Below are positions 23,216-36,039 of a stretch of 64,000 nt of DNA, piece after piece. Source of the DNA: Tridacna crocea (taxonomy: Eukaryota; Mollusca; Bivalvia; Cardiida; Cardiidae); the NCBI GenBank assembly GCA_943736015.1, contig OX031058.1, positions 6,720,001-6,784,000 on the forward strand, in the 5' to 3' direction. Made by a program: the position numbers and the translations under genes. How positions within the stretch are numbered: position 1 is the first letter of the stretch; each line of letters opens with the position of its first letter. The notes beneath the pieces are model-generated. The model did no database searches. It was given only the letters and a program-made list of their open reading frames with translations, and was not told where the DNA came from.

Positions 23216-23593
23216 AACCAATCACATCGCAGCAATTCGCTAGCATGTGGGAGTCCTTTTTAATAACTGAAGACCGTTAATTTTTATTGGCTGAAACTTC
23301 TTCTCCCTCTTTCTCCATTTGCTTTGAGTATAAAATAACAACCTAAGAAAATTTCATTAAGTCTTGTAATTCCTTAGCAACAGTTACGACATAAAATTTG
23401 TGTTTAACAGCACGTTGATAATTAATTAAATAAACAAACAATTGTCTAAAAATTGGGACAGTTACTTGAAGTAGGAGTGTGATAATTTTCATCCGAAAAT
23501 TTCAAAATTTAAATTTATCAAGTAATTAAAATTTAATAAACAATATTTTGAACAAACTTTACCGACATAACTTAATTTTAAAAAAAAATCAAA
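23216..23593 (+). promoter_or_regulatory. prop1: prop1-like core promoter and 5' UTR
   Basis: A TATA box (TATAAAATA, 23329-23337) is preceded by ATTGG (23286-23290, inverted CCAAT) and a direct CCAAT near 23218. A start site near 23360 would give a 5' UTR of about 230 nt without any ATG. The block from about 23080 to 23340 has no family repeat and is less AT-biased than its surroundings. Positions of the TATA and CCAAT boxes are seen; their use is inferred. Confidence 0.6.
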
Positions 23594-23726
23594 ATGATGA
23601 CAGAAGATGGAAGAATTTCTCTCGGAGAAGATGTTCGTGATGGGAAAAGAAAATATGATGATTTTACTGGAATTTATTCCACAGACCATAGCGCTACGGG
23701 TGCCCGAGTTTTACCAGACACGTCAG
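23594..23726 (+). CDS. prop1: prop1-like exon 1 (N-terminus, residues 1-44 plus one base)
   Basis: Starts with tandem ATGs (23594 and 23597) in an A-rich context with A at -3. No ATG occurs between the TATA box at 23329 and this point, which supports the start. Encodes an acidic, charged N-terminus beginning MMTEDGRISLGEDVRDGKRK, with no recognised domain. The donor is CAG|GTAAGG at 23727, and one base (G) carries over to exon 2, so the intron is phase 1. The exon lies in unique sequence with no MITE within it. The exon is inferred from the in-phase donor, the matching acceptor 17.9 kb downstream and the promoter signals; the homeodomain itself begins only in exon 2, so this exon is less certain than the next two. 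Confidence 0.75.
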
Positions 23727-24099
23727 GTAAGGGACTTTATATTAATATCATAAATATACCGTACATCAAATAAAGAATTCAATCTGCTCATTGAGGCACA
23801 ATTGCGACACTCGGTTTGCAAAAATAAAGTGACTCCGATTCGTTCCCGAGAATTTGATAGTGAGAGATAATCGGGTTAATCCGACGAAGTTAACTAAGTT
23901 GATTTTGCGGACGTCTAGCCCAGTCTCAGGTGAGACTGGTTTACTGCCCCAGATAATGAAGTTGGTATGTAACTTATTTAAATATAAGTAATTTCATTTC
24001 TGACACCATCTATGGCACCAAATTGAGGCGTTATGTAACATGATTAAATAAACTCTACGGGTTCGGCGAAAAGACTCAATGGAATTCCGCTTTTTTTAT

Positions 24100-24360
24100 T
24101 GTTGTTGAGTTATTGTCGCCCGCCCTTATATAAAGCCCAGCAAACGAAATTTATTATCAATAATTTTATTTACGGATAAACGAATTTTCTAACAAGAGAA
24201 CGTGTGCTAGAAATTTCTTCAGCGTAAATTGCTTCGATCTCCGTAATTAATGAAATTAATAAATCGCACGGGGAAATTGTATTATTTTTATCACACAGAA
24301 TTTCGTCAGTTAAATAGTCGATGATTTGGCGGCCCAAAGTCACAGTGCGCACACCACAGA
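24100..24360 (+). promoter_or_regulatory. unique intron 1 island with TATA-like and TAAT cluster
   Basis: TTATATAAAG (24126-24135) lies below GTCGCCCGCCC; 110 bp on, GTAATTAATGAAATTAAT (about 24243-24260) packs four TAAT/ATTA cores. The 60-codon minus-strand frame across this island is not recognisable as a protein. Confidence 0.35.
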
Positions 24361-24973
24361 TTTACAAAGTTTGGAAATATATTTATTTAATAAAATGTGT
24401 TTATCTTAAATAAATTCAGACACCACATTTTTTTTTATACATGAAATCGGGAGTCATGAGATGTCAATTTCGGTAAGATATAATACAACTATTTATGATC
24501 GAAAAAACATAAATTGTCAAAGTTATTAAAGTGCTGTTAAAACATTTTTTCCCTCTTACATAAATGTGTTATTGATACCGAAAGTCAGTATTTCTGGTAC
24601 AGAGTTGGAAAAACATTACCGTCAAGTTTTTATGAAAGAAATAAAAACCGCTGTGAAGTAAACAAAAGACTTTTTCTCTTTTGAAATATTTAAAATCCGA
24701 GGGCAATACATAAGTTTGTTTTTTTTCTTTTTCGGAGCCTCTCTCTTCAATAAGATAATTATGACAAGTTAATAAATAAGTATTTTGGATTATACCAGAA
24801 TTTCGTTTATTCAAACACGCGATATACAGTGCATTTGTATATTCGGTTCATTCAAAGTGTTGAAAAACAGCTCAGCAGCAGTGCCGATTGCTCATTTTTC
24901 TCAGATTACCTATACGTGATAAAACATGCAGAGCTTTCTATACGTTTTACCAGAATTCTAGACTTGTCCCTAT

Positions 24974-25202
24974 TTAATCCTTTACTCCACAGATACTCAT
25001 TTCTACGCATTGCTTGTAGGAGCCTTTGGAAAACATTGTGGCAAAAGGTGAAATTGCTCGTTACGAGCAATTTCACCTTTTGCCACAATGTTTTCTATGC
25101 TATCAAAAGGTGTCATATACACATAAGAAACAGCTTCATCCTTGCTGTAATTTAGGGTCAATAAGGGATACCACAGAAATGCCCTATGGGGTAAAGGGTT
25201 AA
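24974..25202 (+). mobile_element. family B TTAA MITE, copy 2 (opposite orientation)
   Basis: 229 bp, TTAATCCTTTACTCCAC to GGGGTAAAGGGTTAA. Hairpin at about 25028-25096 with a GCTCGTTACGAGC centre. The closing TTAA is shared with the fragment that follows. Confidence 0.9.
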
Positions 25203-25300
25203 CCCTTTACCTAACGATAAAATTATATAGATAGTTCCCAGCATTTTCTCTTCCACAATGTTCGTAGTCTCATAAAACAACGCGTAAATATTTAAGTTAA
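25199..25300. mobile_element. deleted TTAA MITE between two B copies
   Basis: About 100 bp from TTAACCCTTTACCTAACG to GTTAA, keeping CCAGCATTTTCTC and CCACAATGTTC of family A. Its ends coincide with the closing TTAA of the copy before and the opening TTAA of the copy after. Confidence 0.65.
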
Positions 25301-25525
25301 CCCTTTACCTCATAAGGCATTTCTATGGTATCACTAATTGACCCTAAATAACAGCAAGGATGAATCCGTTTCTTATGTGTATATGACACCTTTTGATAGC
25401 ATAGAAAACATTGTGACAAAAGGTGAAATTGCTCGTCACGAGCAATTTCACCTTTTGCCACAATGTTTTCTAAAGGCTCCTACAAGCAATGTGTAGAAAT
25501 GAGTATCTATGGAGTAAAGGGTTAA
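25297..25525 (-). mobile_element. family B TTAA MITE, copy 3
   Basis: 229 bp, same orientation as the copy at 7598 and nearly identical to it, including TAACAGCAAGGATGAA in the left half. Ends AGTAAAGGGTTAA. Confidence 0.9.
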
Positions 25526-25830
25526 AGAAGCTTTAACATCAAATATATGTAAAGTGATTAAAAAACTCTAAACTTAAACCTCGTGCCTGTTAAAAGAAGG
25601 TGAAATGATAACCACTATTAATGCTGTTTCGTAAAACAAAAAAGATAAAGGTTTTTCTTTTTTTGGTTGAGTGAAACAAAATCCATTTTCTGTTGAATTC
25701 AAAAAAAAAAAGAAATGAAACAAAAAACATAATTATGCCTTCAAATTTTTCGTTGCCGAAGCAGTCGATTCCATCCATATTTCTTTGCCGAAGACCAATC
25801 AGATAGATTAATGCATGTGTGAATGATTAC

Positions 25831-26059
25831 TTAACCCATTACCACACAATTCGTACTTTTGACGCCCCTGAGAAAAAAGCCTTTAGAACACATTGTGGGA
25901 AAAAGAGAAAATGCTGGTAACCAGCATTTTCTCCTTTTCCCGCAATGTTTTCTACCCTTCACAAAACAAATTTAAAATTTTCGGTCACTTTTATTTTGTC
26001 GCCTGCAAATACTTTCAAGTTGGACCAGTCTAAAATTTTGTCGTTTGGTAATGAGTTAA
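25831..26059 (+). mobile_element. family A TTAA MITE (plus), full length
   Basis: 229 bp, TTAACCCATTACCACACAAT to TGGTAATGAGTTAA, hairpin at about 25885-25948 with a single arm difference. Confidence 0.9.
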
Positions 26060-26255
26060 AAAAAGAAATCGCGGAAAAAGCTCTACACTGGAAAACACAT
26101 GAATCGCATTCTCAACAGAAAACGTAAATTCTCCTTTTAATTTTCAAATTTGTTCTTCGAAAAGGAGGAGTTTTCTATTGACTATTTACTGAAAAAACGA
26201 CGATTTCCATAAGAATGATTTATATATACATGGCCTGCATGCAAGGAGCGAAAAT

Positions 26256-26475
26256 GGGCATTCGGACATTTGCATAAAGTGTCGCCTCGGATTAGCCTGC
26301 GCCGTCCACAAAGGCTAATCCGACACGACACTTTCTGTTTTTATGTAATATTCTGTTATGCGCAAGTTTATTGTAACACAAAATCTAATTTAGTCGTAAA
26401 GTGCCGTCTCGGATTAGCCTGCGCGGACTGCTCAGGCTGATCCGAGACGACACTTTACGCAAATGTCCGAATGTT
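26256..26475. mobile_element. family E MITE, copy 2
   Basis: GGGCATTCGGACATTTGCAT start and CGCAAATGTCCGAATG end; same subterminal CGGATTAGCCTGCGC palindromes as copy 1. Confidence 0.85.
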
Positions 26476-26526
26476 CCTTTTCGCGTGTTGCAAACTATAT
26501 ATGAGCCATGCTCTTTGAAAGCGGAT

Positions 26527-26756
26527 TTAACTCATTACCAAACAACAAATTTATAGACTGGTCCAAATCGAGAGCATTTGCAGACGACAAAATAAATGTG
26601 ACTGAAAAATCAAAATTTGATTTGGGAAGGATAGAAAACATTGTTGGAAAAAGGAGAAAATGCTGGTTACCAGCATTTTCTCCTTTTCCCACAATGTTTT
26701 GAAAGGCTTTCTTTCTCAGGGTTGTTAAAAGTCGGGATTGTGTGGTAAAGGGTTAA
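26527..26756 (-). mobile_element. family A TTAA MITE (minus)
   Basis: 230 bp, TTAACTCATTACCAAAC to TGGTAAAGGGTTAA, hairpin at about 26637-26700. Confidence 0.9.
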
Positions 26757-26761
26757 TAAAT

Positions 26762-26826
26762 CTGCAAAAAGATCGACCCAGGTCATCCTGCGCAGTCCGC
26801 CCCGGCTGACGCGGGACGAAAATTTT
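26762..26826. repeat. family K hairpin, diverged
   Basis: CTGCAAAAAGATCGACCC, then GGTCATCCTGCGCAGTCC; directly abuts the family A copy ending at 26756. The downstream flank (ATGTTAAAAGATCAGTC) is the usual K-element body. Confidence 0.65.
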
Positions 26827-27863
26827 GGTTTTTGTTCAATTTATTTTCTGCATGTTAAAAGATCAGTCTACTCCAAGACTAAGTCGGTTTTTAGGCAAAT
26901 TAGATGTTATGGATCCATTATTATGTGAGGACTTCTTATTATCATGCGTCTTATTACAATACAACACTGAGATGCAATAAACTCTTTTTTACCAGAGCGC
27001 CGCAAATATGTATGTATGCACATAGAAACATTATCAACTGATATTACTTTTAACAATAATTTACAAAAAGAAAATGTAACTCTAGAATGTTAGAGCTTTT
27101 TTTTTTTTACAATTTTTCAAAATTCATTTCTTCCTTTTTATCGTAGATTACAATATTCTGTTGAACATAAACCATTGTTTATATTTATTTCTATATCGAA
27201 ACTACCTGTTTATACGGTGCTTTAGGGTGATTATTCTTACTCGTTACACATAAAAAACAGTTCTCTTTTTTTCAATCAGTACGCACAAAAACATATTTTT
27301 TGGACTCGAGATTAATAAATAAAATGAAGGCACGGAAAAAATGAGGCAAATCCGTTATTAGCCAATCATTTTCTTTATATTTAACTTTAATTCTAAATCC
27401 CCAAACTATATCTACCCAAATAGCTAAGACAGAAAATCAAAGCCAGTGAGATTCCTTGTTGTTGCATTAAAACAATTAATAAATAAATAAAATGAACTGT
27501 GTTTTACTTAGATTTCTTGATGAACGCGAAGTAGTCGTTAAGTACTTTTTATGTTATTGAATATTAAACTACAAAATATCATGCTCAAAGATTTTTTTTT
27601 TTTCAGTCGGAGAAAAAATGCACCGCCTGACACTAGTTGATAGTTTTTGCTATTTGAAAATTTTCTGCATGTCACTGGACCACTCTACCTTATGCTTCGT
27701 TCCATTGTTAGACAAAATGAATTAAACGTATCTAAGATTAACTCTGTAATGACTTAAATGGCGTAATACAACACAGAAATATATCAATCCATCCGAAAAG
27801 CTTTCAAGAAATGTCTTCCTGTTTTTTTTTTTTTTTTTATTACTAGAAAGGACATTCGAAGAA

Positions 27864-27874
27864 TAATTGAATTA
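27864..27874. promoter_or_regulatory. TAATTGAATTA paired-homeodomain dimer site (intron 1)
   Basis: Exact P3-type site (TAAT-3-ATTA) inside the larger palindrome GAATAATTGAATTATTC. Q50 paired-class factors such as Prop1 bind this sequence. Confidence 0.4.
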
Positions 27875-27956
27875 TTCTTCTCCTTTGTCAGAGCAAGCCT
27901 GAGTTATTCTTTTAAATTTACCATTCTAGTTTTACAAAAAAAAAAGAAAACTTTTG

Positions 27957-28155
27957 TTAACTCTTAACCAAACGACCAAAATTTTAAGCACTTGCAGACG
28001 ACAAAATAAACGTAATTAAAAAATAGAAATTTGTTTCCAGCAAATTAGAAAACATTGTGGGAAAAGGAGGAAATGCTGGAAACCAGCATTTTCTCCTTTT
28101 CCCACAATGTTTTCAAACGGGTCCTGAAAACCAGGGATTGTTTGGTAAAGAGTAT
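27957..28155 (-). mobile_element. family A MITE (minus), internally deleted
   Basis: TTAACTCTTAACCAAACGAC start, hairpin at about 28045-28112 with GGAAATGCTGGAAACCAGC centre, end decayed to GGTAAAGAGTA. About 30 bp shorter than full length. Confidence 0.8.
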
Positions 28156-28619
28156 ACACCTGATCGGACGAATTGATGTGTTGTTCAACTTTCGATGGTT
28201 GAAAATTTACTCCGCCGAAATTCAAATATTCTTATCCCGGTATGTCTTGGTAAATAACAACGACGGTTCTGTGCAGTCTGATCTTAATCTACGCCGTCTG
28301 TATGAGCCTATGTTATCGCCTACGGCAATGAGAGGGTTTATCTATTCTTTTGCAAATTTGATTCCAAAGTATTTGGGACTCTTCATTGGCCCACATATTT
28401 GATGCGAGTACTAGTGTAGTTCGAGTAAGCGGTATCGAGAGAGATTAGTACAAGTTGTAAGAACTTGTTTCCAAATCAATGAAAATGAATATACAGTATT
28501 TAAAAATAAACAAATTACTGAAAATGAAATGGTATACATAGATAGATATGTGCAGTCTGATCTTGAACTATGCCTTCTACAAAAACCCATTTATAAGTAT
28601 GTTCAAGTGAGCTTTACAG

Positions 28620-28825
28620 GTTGCACGATATATGCAATCTTTTCTTGGTCTACGTCCTCCTTAAAAGCCTGTGTTTAATTATGTATATGCTATACACAAA
28701 ATATACTGTTGTAACCACTCTAAATATGTCTTTTCAGATTTTTTTGTATTTTGGGCCGGTGGCCCTATTTATGCTGAATAAACTATTTGTATTTGTATCT
28801 GTATTACATAAAAACCATTAGAAAA
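28620..28825 (+). mobile_element. possible non-LTR retrotransposon 3' tail
   Basis: GGGCCGGTGGCCC is followed by GAATAAACTATTTGTATTTG and a short TTTGTAT-type repeat, the usual look of a LINE 3' end. There is no reverse transcriptase coding nearby, so this is a 5'-truncated copy at best. Confidence 0.3.
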
Positions 28826-30494
28826 AAAAATCGGAAATCGTATGGAAACTAGATTAATAAAAGTAGACGCAACTCTTACTTTGTGTCATGGCGGCTGTCT
28901 TTTAATGTTGTAAAATATCTTATATTTTTTTTTTCCTAGCAACAGCATGATGATCTTTATATTGCGTATTTTTCATATTTGTATATGGCTATAAAACTAT
29001 GTAAGTTTTTTGTCATTAAAGTAATTCGTTCGTTCGTTCGTTCGTTTAATGTTGTATCCATTGTTTTGAACTTCTTTTTTTAAATATTCGGTATTCACAT
29101 GATCATGCTTTAACTACAAATCGTCCATAGAACTGTTCGGCCTTCTGCAGATGGTATAGATTGAGATCAGATTCCACAGATTGTACAGTATGGTCTTGGA
29201 TCTTTATCGTTGGCTCTTTGATTTTCAGTAGATTATATTACTAATTATTTACATCCTTAAACGCTTCATTTCTATAACATTGCTGACCTAGATTCCTGAA
29301 GGAAATTAGCGGTCAAAAGTCTTATCATGATAAAGTTGTTAATTTTATATCCCTTTTAGACTCAAACAAAAATCAATATACATGTATGCAAGTTTCTTCG
29401 TAACTATTTTCGCACGGAATGTACCTGTCAGAGTAAGCACACAGGCTTCATGTAAATTTCACTACACATGATACATGTATGCTTTTTGCTTAACACATTT
29501 TGGACAATAATTCTTGTTATACAGTTATGTGATAAAAAGAATCTGACACTCATTGGCTTTAGAGGTAAAACTTTATTAAACTCGTCAACAAAAATGTTAA
29601 GCTCGCCGAAGGCTCGCTTAATAACATTTTTTTGTAGACTCGTTTTAATAACTTTCTATCTCAAAAACCGACTCATGTCAGATCCTATATATATGTAACG
29701 GACATAATTTTTACATAGGTTTTTGTAGATTTTTTCCCAACACATTTATGCATTTTTCAGGACTATAGATTCATAGCTTTTTGTGTAAAATATAGATTTT
29801 AAAAATACAAAATGAAAATTAGCATAGGAAACGTGATACACTTTATGTACCAATTATGACATTTGCTAATGAAAAATAATCACGCCGCTTGCAAATATTT
29901 TCGCAACAAGGAGAATTAGTTGTATTTTTTATCAAGTATGAAAATTTTTAAATGCAGACTTCCAAGGCTTCACTATGCAACATAACTCATAACAACAATA
30001 ATAATGTATAACATAACAGTGCGAGAAAAGTAAAGGCTGACGACGATTGTAGTTTTAATTGAAATTGTAGTTTTTTTATGAAAATTATTGCAAACTATTG
30101 AAATTATTTCTTTCGGCAAATATATGAGCTATACTGTGTGAAAAGAGGTTTCATGTGCCTGGAAAAAGTATCAATCAAAGGCAGCCTGCGCAATCAGCGA
30201 AAGTTGGACCGGGTCGAAACTTTGCTTTTGGCAAATTTTCTGCGCTTCCAAGAACCATTCTATTTCTGAATTTAGTCAGTTGTTATATTAAATAAATGTT
30301 AGGGGTGAACAGTTATGTGATGACTTGCACGGAGATGCGTCTAACCCCCTTTTGCCATATAATGTCTCATGTGGATTTATAAACTGATGTTTGAAACAAT
30401 GGCAATATTTTAAGATGAAATAAGTTAAAATGACCCGAACAACAGCAACATGCTTTAACACAATAGCTGCTAAGCGCGACTCACTGACCTTTTG

Positions 30495-30560
30495 TGGCCA
30501 GTGTAGATTAAGATCAGACTGCACAGAACGTGCAGTCTGATCTTGGATCTATACTGTCCG
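30495..30560. repeat. family D palindrome
   Basis: AAGATCAGACTGCACAG with GTGCAGTCTGATCTTGG and CTGTCCG at the right edge. Scraps lie at 28271-28310, 28556-28580, 29160-29200, 38148-38205, 39753-39787 and 47300-47345. Confidence 0.75.
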
Positions 30561-30776
30561 TAGTGGAGATTTTATTCCCAAAAGCATTACTTTGATGAAA
30601 CAAAAATATTTGGGTTTTTAACTATCGATTTAAAAACTTCATTTTAGTTATTTATTTAGCAGAATTATATGGTTATTATTTCCTAAGAATTTTGGTAAGG
30701 TTGAGTTCCCTAGTGGCCGAAGATACACTTGAAATACGATTTGTATTCTTCTATTGTTGTTCATAGCTTATACCTT

Positions 30777-31007
30777 TTAAATACCAAACGACAAAATTTT
30801 GGGTTTGTCCAAATCGAAAGCGTTAATTTTGCTGATGACAATATAAAAGTGACAGAAAATTTGAAATTTGTTTCGTGAAGGGTAGAAAACATTGTGAGAA
30901 AAGGAGAAAATGCTGGTTACCAGCATTTTCTCCTTTTCCCACAATGTTTTCTAAAGGCTTCTTTCTCAGGGTCGTCAAAAAATAGGGCTTATGTGGTGAT
31001 GGTTTAA
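30777..31007 (-). mobile_element. family A TTAA MITE (minus)
   Basis: TTAAATACCAAACGAC to GTGATGGTTTAA, hairpin at about 30890-30953. A truncated copy follows at 31030-31085. Confidence 0.85.
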
Positions 31008-31830
31008 CACAATTTCACCGACTCTCATGACGGAGATGGTTGAAGTTATTGTGGAAAAAAGAAAACATGCTGGTAACTAGACAAATCCACATTGGTCACT
31101 TACAAGTGTTTTTGACACAGATAAGTTTAATAGATTGTTGTCATCAAATGTGCATGGTTATTTGAGCGAATAATTATCTGGTCTGAAAGATCAATGTAGA
31201 TGTAAAGTACTTTTAGGCGAAGACTATTTTTTTAAAATTTTGTTAAAAATTTGTCAATGATTTTATTATTCTTTCTGCATTAATTTTGATGCAGTGACGG
31301 GAATGTTTGAGCAAACTTCTCAGCTTCTCAGCAAACTCAGCTGTCACTTTGAACAGATTAATCAGTGTGTTTTTAAACTATTTATTTATTTATTTATTTA
31401 TTCATTGTTTTTACTCTTACTTTTTTATTTATCTATTTTCTTTCATTTGTTTATTCATTTATTACAAAAATCATATATAAACTTTGATTATGATATTCAT
31501 AGAAAAAAAAAAAAACACAACTATGCCGTTTGAAATACATGTCCATGTATATCATGACTCATAATTATGTATCGATTACCATCTTGAAATGTGGTCCGAT
31601 TCTATATCCTGAATGGATGAATCAGATAGATACGTGCTTTGGAGGAAAAATGCTTCTCTGGGGAAAGTAATAAAACATTACCAAAAATGTAACATCTCCA
31701 AAAGTCTTTGTGAAACTCTGACTAGAAATCTAAAAAAAGAACTCAAGAGGCTATGCAGCTCATTGCTGATATACCGTTGGAAAAATAATTCTTAATTCGG
31801 TCTTTCTTCTCCACTGGTTCTTGCCCTATT

Positions 31831-32027
31831 TTAACTCCAAATTGAAAGCACTTGCAGACGACACAAAACCTAACTCAAAAATTGAAATTTGTTTCCAGCA
31901 GGGTAGAAAACATTGTGGGAAAAGGAGAAAATGCTGGTTACCAGCATTTTCTCTTTTTCCCACAATGTTTTCAAAAGGCTGCTATCTCAGGGTCGTAAAA
32001 ACCAGGGATTGTTTGGTTATGGGTTAA
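31831..32027 (-). mobile_element. family A MITE (minus), internally deleted
   Basis: TTAACTCCAAATTGAAAGC shows loss of about 30 bp just inside the left end; the hairpin at about 31905-31972 and the GGGTTAA end are intact. A more decayed copy lies at 32165-32290. Confidence 0.8.
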
Positions 32028-32335
32028 TCATTTTTAAGGCTGGTAAGGTTATTAGAATGTGAATATTGTTCCATTAAACGCTTATCAGCTCTGCTACGTT
32101 TCATTTAACCGTCAGTATACTGACTATATGATCTTAATATTCTATCAAAATAATCCGCATCTACAGGTAAAAATGCCGGAAAACACCGTTTTCTCTTTTT
32201 GTCACAATGTTTTCTATCCTTTCAGATTTTACTATTTGAGCCACATTTGTTTTGCCGTTGCAAATGCTTTTTACATACAACCCTTACAATTTTGCGGGCA
32301 CGGTGGATCATACTCACGTGGCCTGCTATACGAAA

Positions 32336-32555
32336 TGAGCATTCGTACATTTGTACAAAGTTTTGTCTTGGATCCGCCTGCACGGAGTGCGCATGCTCAT
32401 CTACGACGACATTTTCCGACTACATTTTATTTTGTCCTTCAGTAACCTCGAGCGAAACAGAAAATTACATAGGAACGGAAAGTGAAATCTCTGATTAACC
32501 AGCATAGGATTGCGCAGGTTGATTCGAGACGATACTTTACGCAATTGTCCGATTG
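32336..32555. mobile_element. family E MITE, copy 3 (diverged)
   Basis: GAGCATTCGTACATTTGTAC start, ACGCAATTGTCCGATTG end. Both palindromic arms are mutated, so this is an older copy. Confidence 0.7.
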
Positions 32556-33169
32556 TAGGCTATATCTGCTCTGCTCTCACAATTTGTTTAATTTTATACA
32601 ATGTGCGTAAAGCAACTCAAATCGGCTCTGACACAGCAGAGGTTAAGATGACAACACCTTACCTAAATCGCAAGCGAGGACAGTTTCAGCATCCGTTTAT
32701 GGAAACCCGTAATTTTCAACATGGCTGCGGCTACCTGGTTTACGCAGACGTTTAAAATTCTGTCACAAGTTTCCGATCAGGCTAATTGGTCTATTATTAG
32801 CCAATATTTAGTTGTCAATTTCAGTACCTTAGAGACGTCATCACAAGGTCACGCCGGCATGTGAACTTTCGCGCCATCTGTTTGCACCTAGCTGTACAGG
32901 CTCGTACTCCGGTTCGAAAATATTTTTCTTTTTCACTTTTTATATTCTTCTCATTAATTATTGATAAAACGTGCTTTGCGAATATACTCTTTTAGTTAAC
33001 TCATGAGTTCGTAAACTAATCGTTGTGGCAGAGGACTTTGAGAGAATATTTTTGTAAACTGAATCGTTTGGAAAAAATAAAATGTATAAAATGCCATGCT
33101 CTGGCAACAGGGGGCTTAATGCATCCCTGTGATGCATTATATCACGCTTTTGATCACAGTACAGTATCA

Positions 33170-34210
33170 TTCATTGGAAATGCAACTTTGCTCTTACAAC
33201 CTACTGAATCGTGAGTTACACCGATTCTTTGGCATGCAGAAACATGGTCAGAAATGAAGATCAAGGGAAATAATCTACCATTTTTGGGCCTGACTGCGTA
33301 ATTTCCAATACCCGATGATTTCGCGAATGTTCAGATTGTGACGGAGATATCCGATGATAGCCGAATCTGATAGTTACGTTAAGCCGCCTTATCGGACACA
33401 TGTGTTGTATTACGTAATGTTATTTTGCACAGACCCCCTGCTAGCTTTGATATATCCACATTAGGGGTTGTTTGATATCCGATTTATATTTGACATGACT
33501 TTTAGATAAACTTAGTTCTAGCTTATTTCCTGAAATCAAAATTGTTAAACACGGTATGCGAGAATTAGAATTATCCGCTGTACAGCCCTTAGATTGATGA
33601 ATTCATGGTGAAAGGTGGCGTTTCAAAAGATTTTTCCCCTGTGTTTTATTGATAAAAATGCATTTCACCACCTATATTATACCGAAATTGGCAGACCAGA
33701 TATTTAGGTGGTCTTCGGTACTATAAGATCGAAGCTCGAACCCCGTCTCTAATGTGGACATTTTGCCTAAACATCACATCAGAGTTTATTCTTCTAAAAA
33801 TATATTTCATGAAAAATAAATCGTATTATTGACATTTTTTTCAAAGGCAATCTCTGTCAGTAGAGATCAACCTCATAAAATGCGAGGTGAAGATTTGGAT
33901 CAGTTTCCAAGATTTTATATCCAAGCTTTGATTATTCAAGACACACATGTTCATGCTGTAGTTAAATATGTACATTGTGGAGATTTGATATTTTGTATTT
34001 ATATGAATCTTTCAGCTTGCACGGACAACCGGTATACTTGGAAATCGTCGGTATTTGAATCATTTAACGTAATTGTCAGCTTTCAGAGCTATGTGAATTA
34101 CGATATCTACCTAATTTACTCTTATCTTTTATACAAAATTATGAAGTACCCTGGAAGAGAGAGGCGTATAACATTGTCCATTTTAGTGTTTGACAGTTAC
34201 CTCAAGTACG
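33170..34210. other. unique intron 1 stretch
   Basis: No repeat family seen. 33240-33500 has GATTTCGCG, GCCGCCTTATCGGACAC and ATTACGTAATG (PAR-bZIP-like). A 128-codon frame at 33829-34215 has no recognisable domain. Confidence 0.35.
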
Positions 34211-34654
34211 ATTAACCCTTTCCCAAATGACAAATTTTCGACTATTCCAAAACTTTTGATGGAAATGGCAGAAAGTTCTCCAAACAAGCTTAGCCTGTTA
34301 CTGTATAAATACGACCCTGCTGTTGATTGTTTAGGATAAAATATTGAAAGAGGCGCATTATCTTTTTACAAGTTATCTTCTACTTTTCAAACAATATTGT
34401 CTACATCACTCAATCAGTTTCTCCTGCAAAGAGTATTTACCATTCAAATAATGACAATACTAGATCACAATTGACACAGATTTTGAACATAGCGGGAAAA
34501 AAAGTAAAAAAAAGCGAATTCTTCTTTATCGGGGACTTAAAGATTTAGCTGCTGCATACTGATAATTATCATTTTCAGGCAAGCCCCTGTATAGACTCAA
34601 GAAATATCCCGAAGAAATGGCATCGTTTAGAAATTGCTCTGTGGGGAAAGGTAA

Positions 34655-34870
34655 TACTAAACCTTAAACCACAAAATTTCTGAGGTTTAACGATCCTGAG
34701 GTAGAGGGCTTTTGAAAATATTGTGAGAAAAGGAGACAATGCTGGTAAATTGCATACGTATAAACCTTTTTTTCGAAATTTATCCTTTTTGAGACAAATT
34801 TCGTCGTCTTAGTCACGAAAATGATAAAAATTTGGACAAGTCTAAAATATTGTCGTTTTGTAAAGGGTTA
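34655..34870 (+). mobile_element. decayed family A copy
   Basis: TTAAACCACAAAATT start, only the left hairpin arm (AAAAGGAGACAATGCTGGTAA), then the right half and TGTAAAGGGTTAA. A lone end fragment TTAACCCTTTCCC is at 34214. Confidence 0.65.
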
Positions 34871-36039
34871 AGTTGAACAAATTTAACCTATTGTTGTACA
34901 AATAGGACTTCTGACATCCGTGCAGTCGATCTTCAACTTTTAGAAACAACTATTTTTTTTTTACATCAAACAATATCTTTAATATTTGAATTGTTCATTG
35001 GAAGAATTAACCTAAACAGTAAGGTTCTTCCATCTTTAAACGACGCAACCTGCAAAAAGTATAACCGGTAAGAGTAAATAAAAGATGAAAAAAAAATTGA
35101 CATAGACCATACATGTACATGGAAAAGGGAATAAAACAAGCTACTTCTCCTTTACCAGTGACTTAAAAAGTTACCTGTTGCGTAATCATTATTTATTCAA
35201 GAGATAGTATTTAATCAACCTTGTATTAAGAATGACCTACATGTATTTTGGTTTGAAACCGAATTTTAACACAGCTTCCTGGTGAATTCTACAGATGATT
35301 AGTTGAAATGACACCATATATAACTTTTTTAGAGGAAGAAATACCTTTTTATCTTTATCATACCTGTAAGCGGCGCTAGAGTGTAGCATCAGATCAGTTC
35401 ACAAGTGCTGATCTGCTATGATACTTACAACAGGAACATTTTAGTAACTTTCTGTTGAGTCTCGAGCACATTTCCCCCCCACTTCGGATGCAATAAAAAG
35501 AATCTTAAGTATATATAATACATCGGCAGCGTTTTTAAACTTGTGTGATAATAATAACTTGGACCTACTTTTATGTATAAAGATATAGTTTAGTGCATAG
35601 ATAGACCTAAGTTGTTCCGAAAACCTTACATTTAAACAGCTTTTAGACTCGCTGAAAATATTTATTGATAGTAGTAGACATTGTAAGCAAATGCAATATC
35701 GCTCATTAAGCCAATATACAAATCGGCACCACACAGTATATGGAGTGTTCGGAACGAACCATTTTCTTTTATTTGTTCGAAAAAAAAAAAACAACTTTGA
35801 ATGAAAGCTATTTTATATGCCGAATTTGTAACTTTTCGTGTGCATAAAACCATGTAAACTCACTCTAATGGTTCTGAGCAGCCGTTGAAATTATTCTATG
35901 TGCTATAACAGTTTTATTTATCCGCCTTCCCAACCTTTTTTCTTTCAAAAATCGTAGAAAGTAGACATTATAAAAATAAAAACCATCAAACCACACCTGC
36001 ACACAAAAGACAAAGTTTACCCAATCAAGATAAAACCAT

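Noticed and set aside
33829..34215. 128-codon + frame in intron 1
   Set aside because: No domain, AT-driven composition, and no splice signals that join it in phase to exon 1 or 2.
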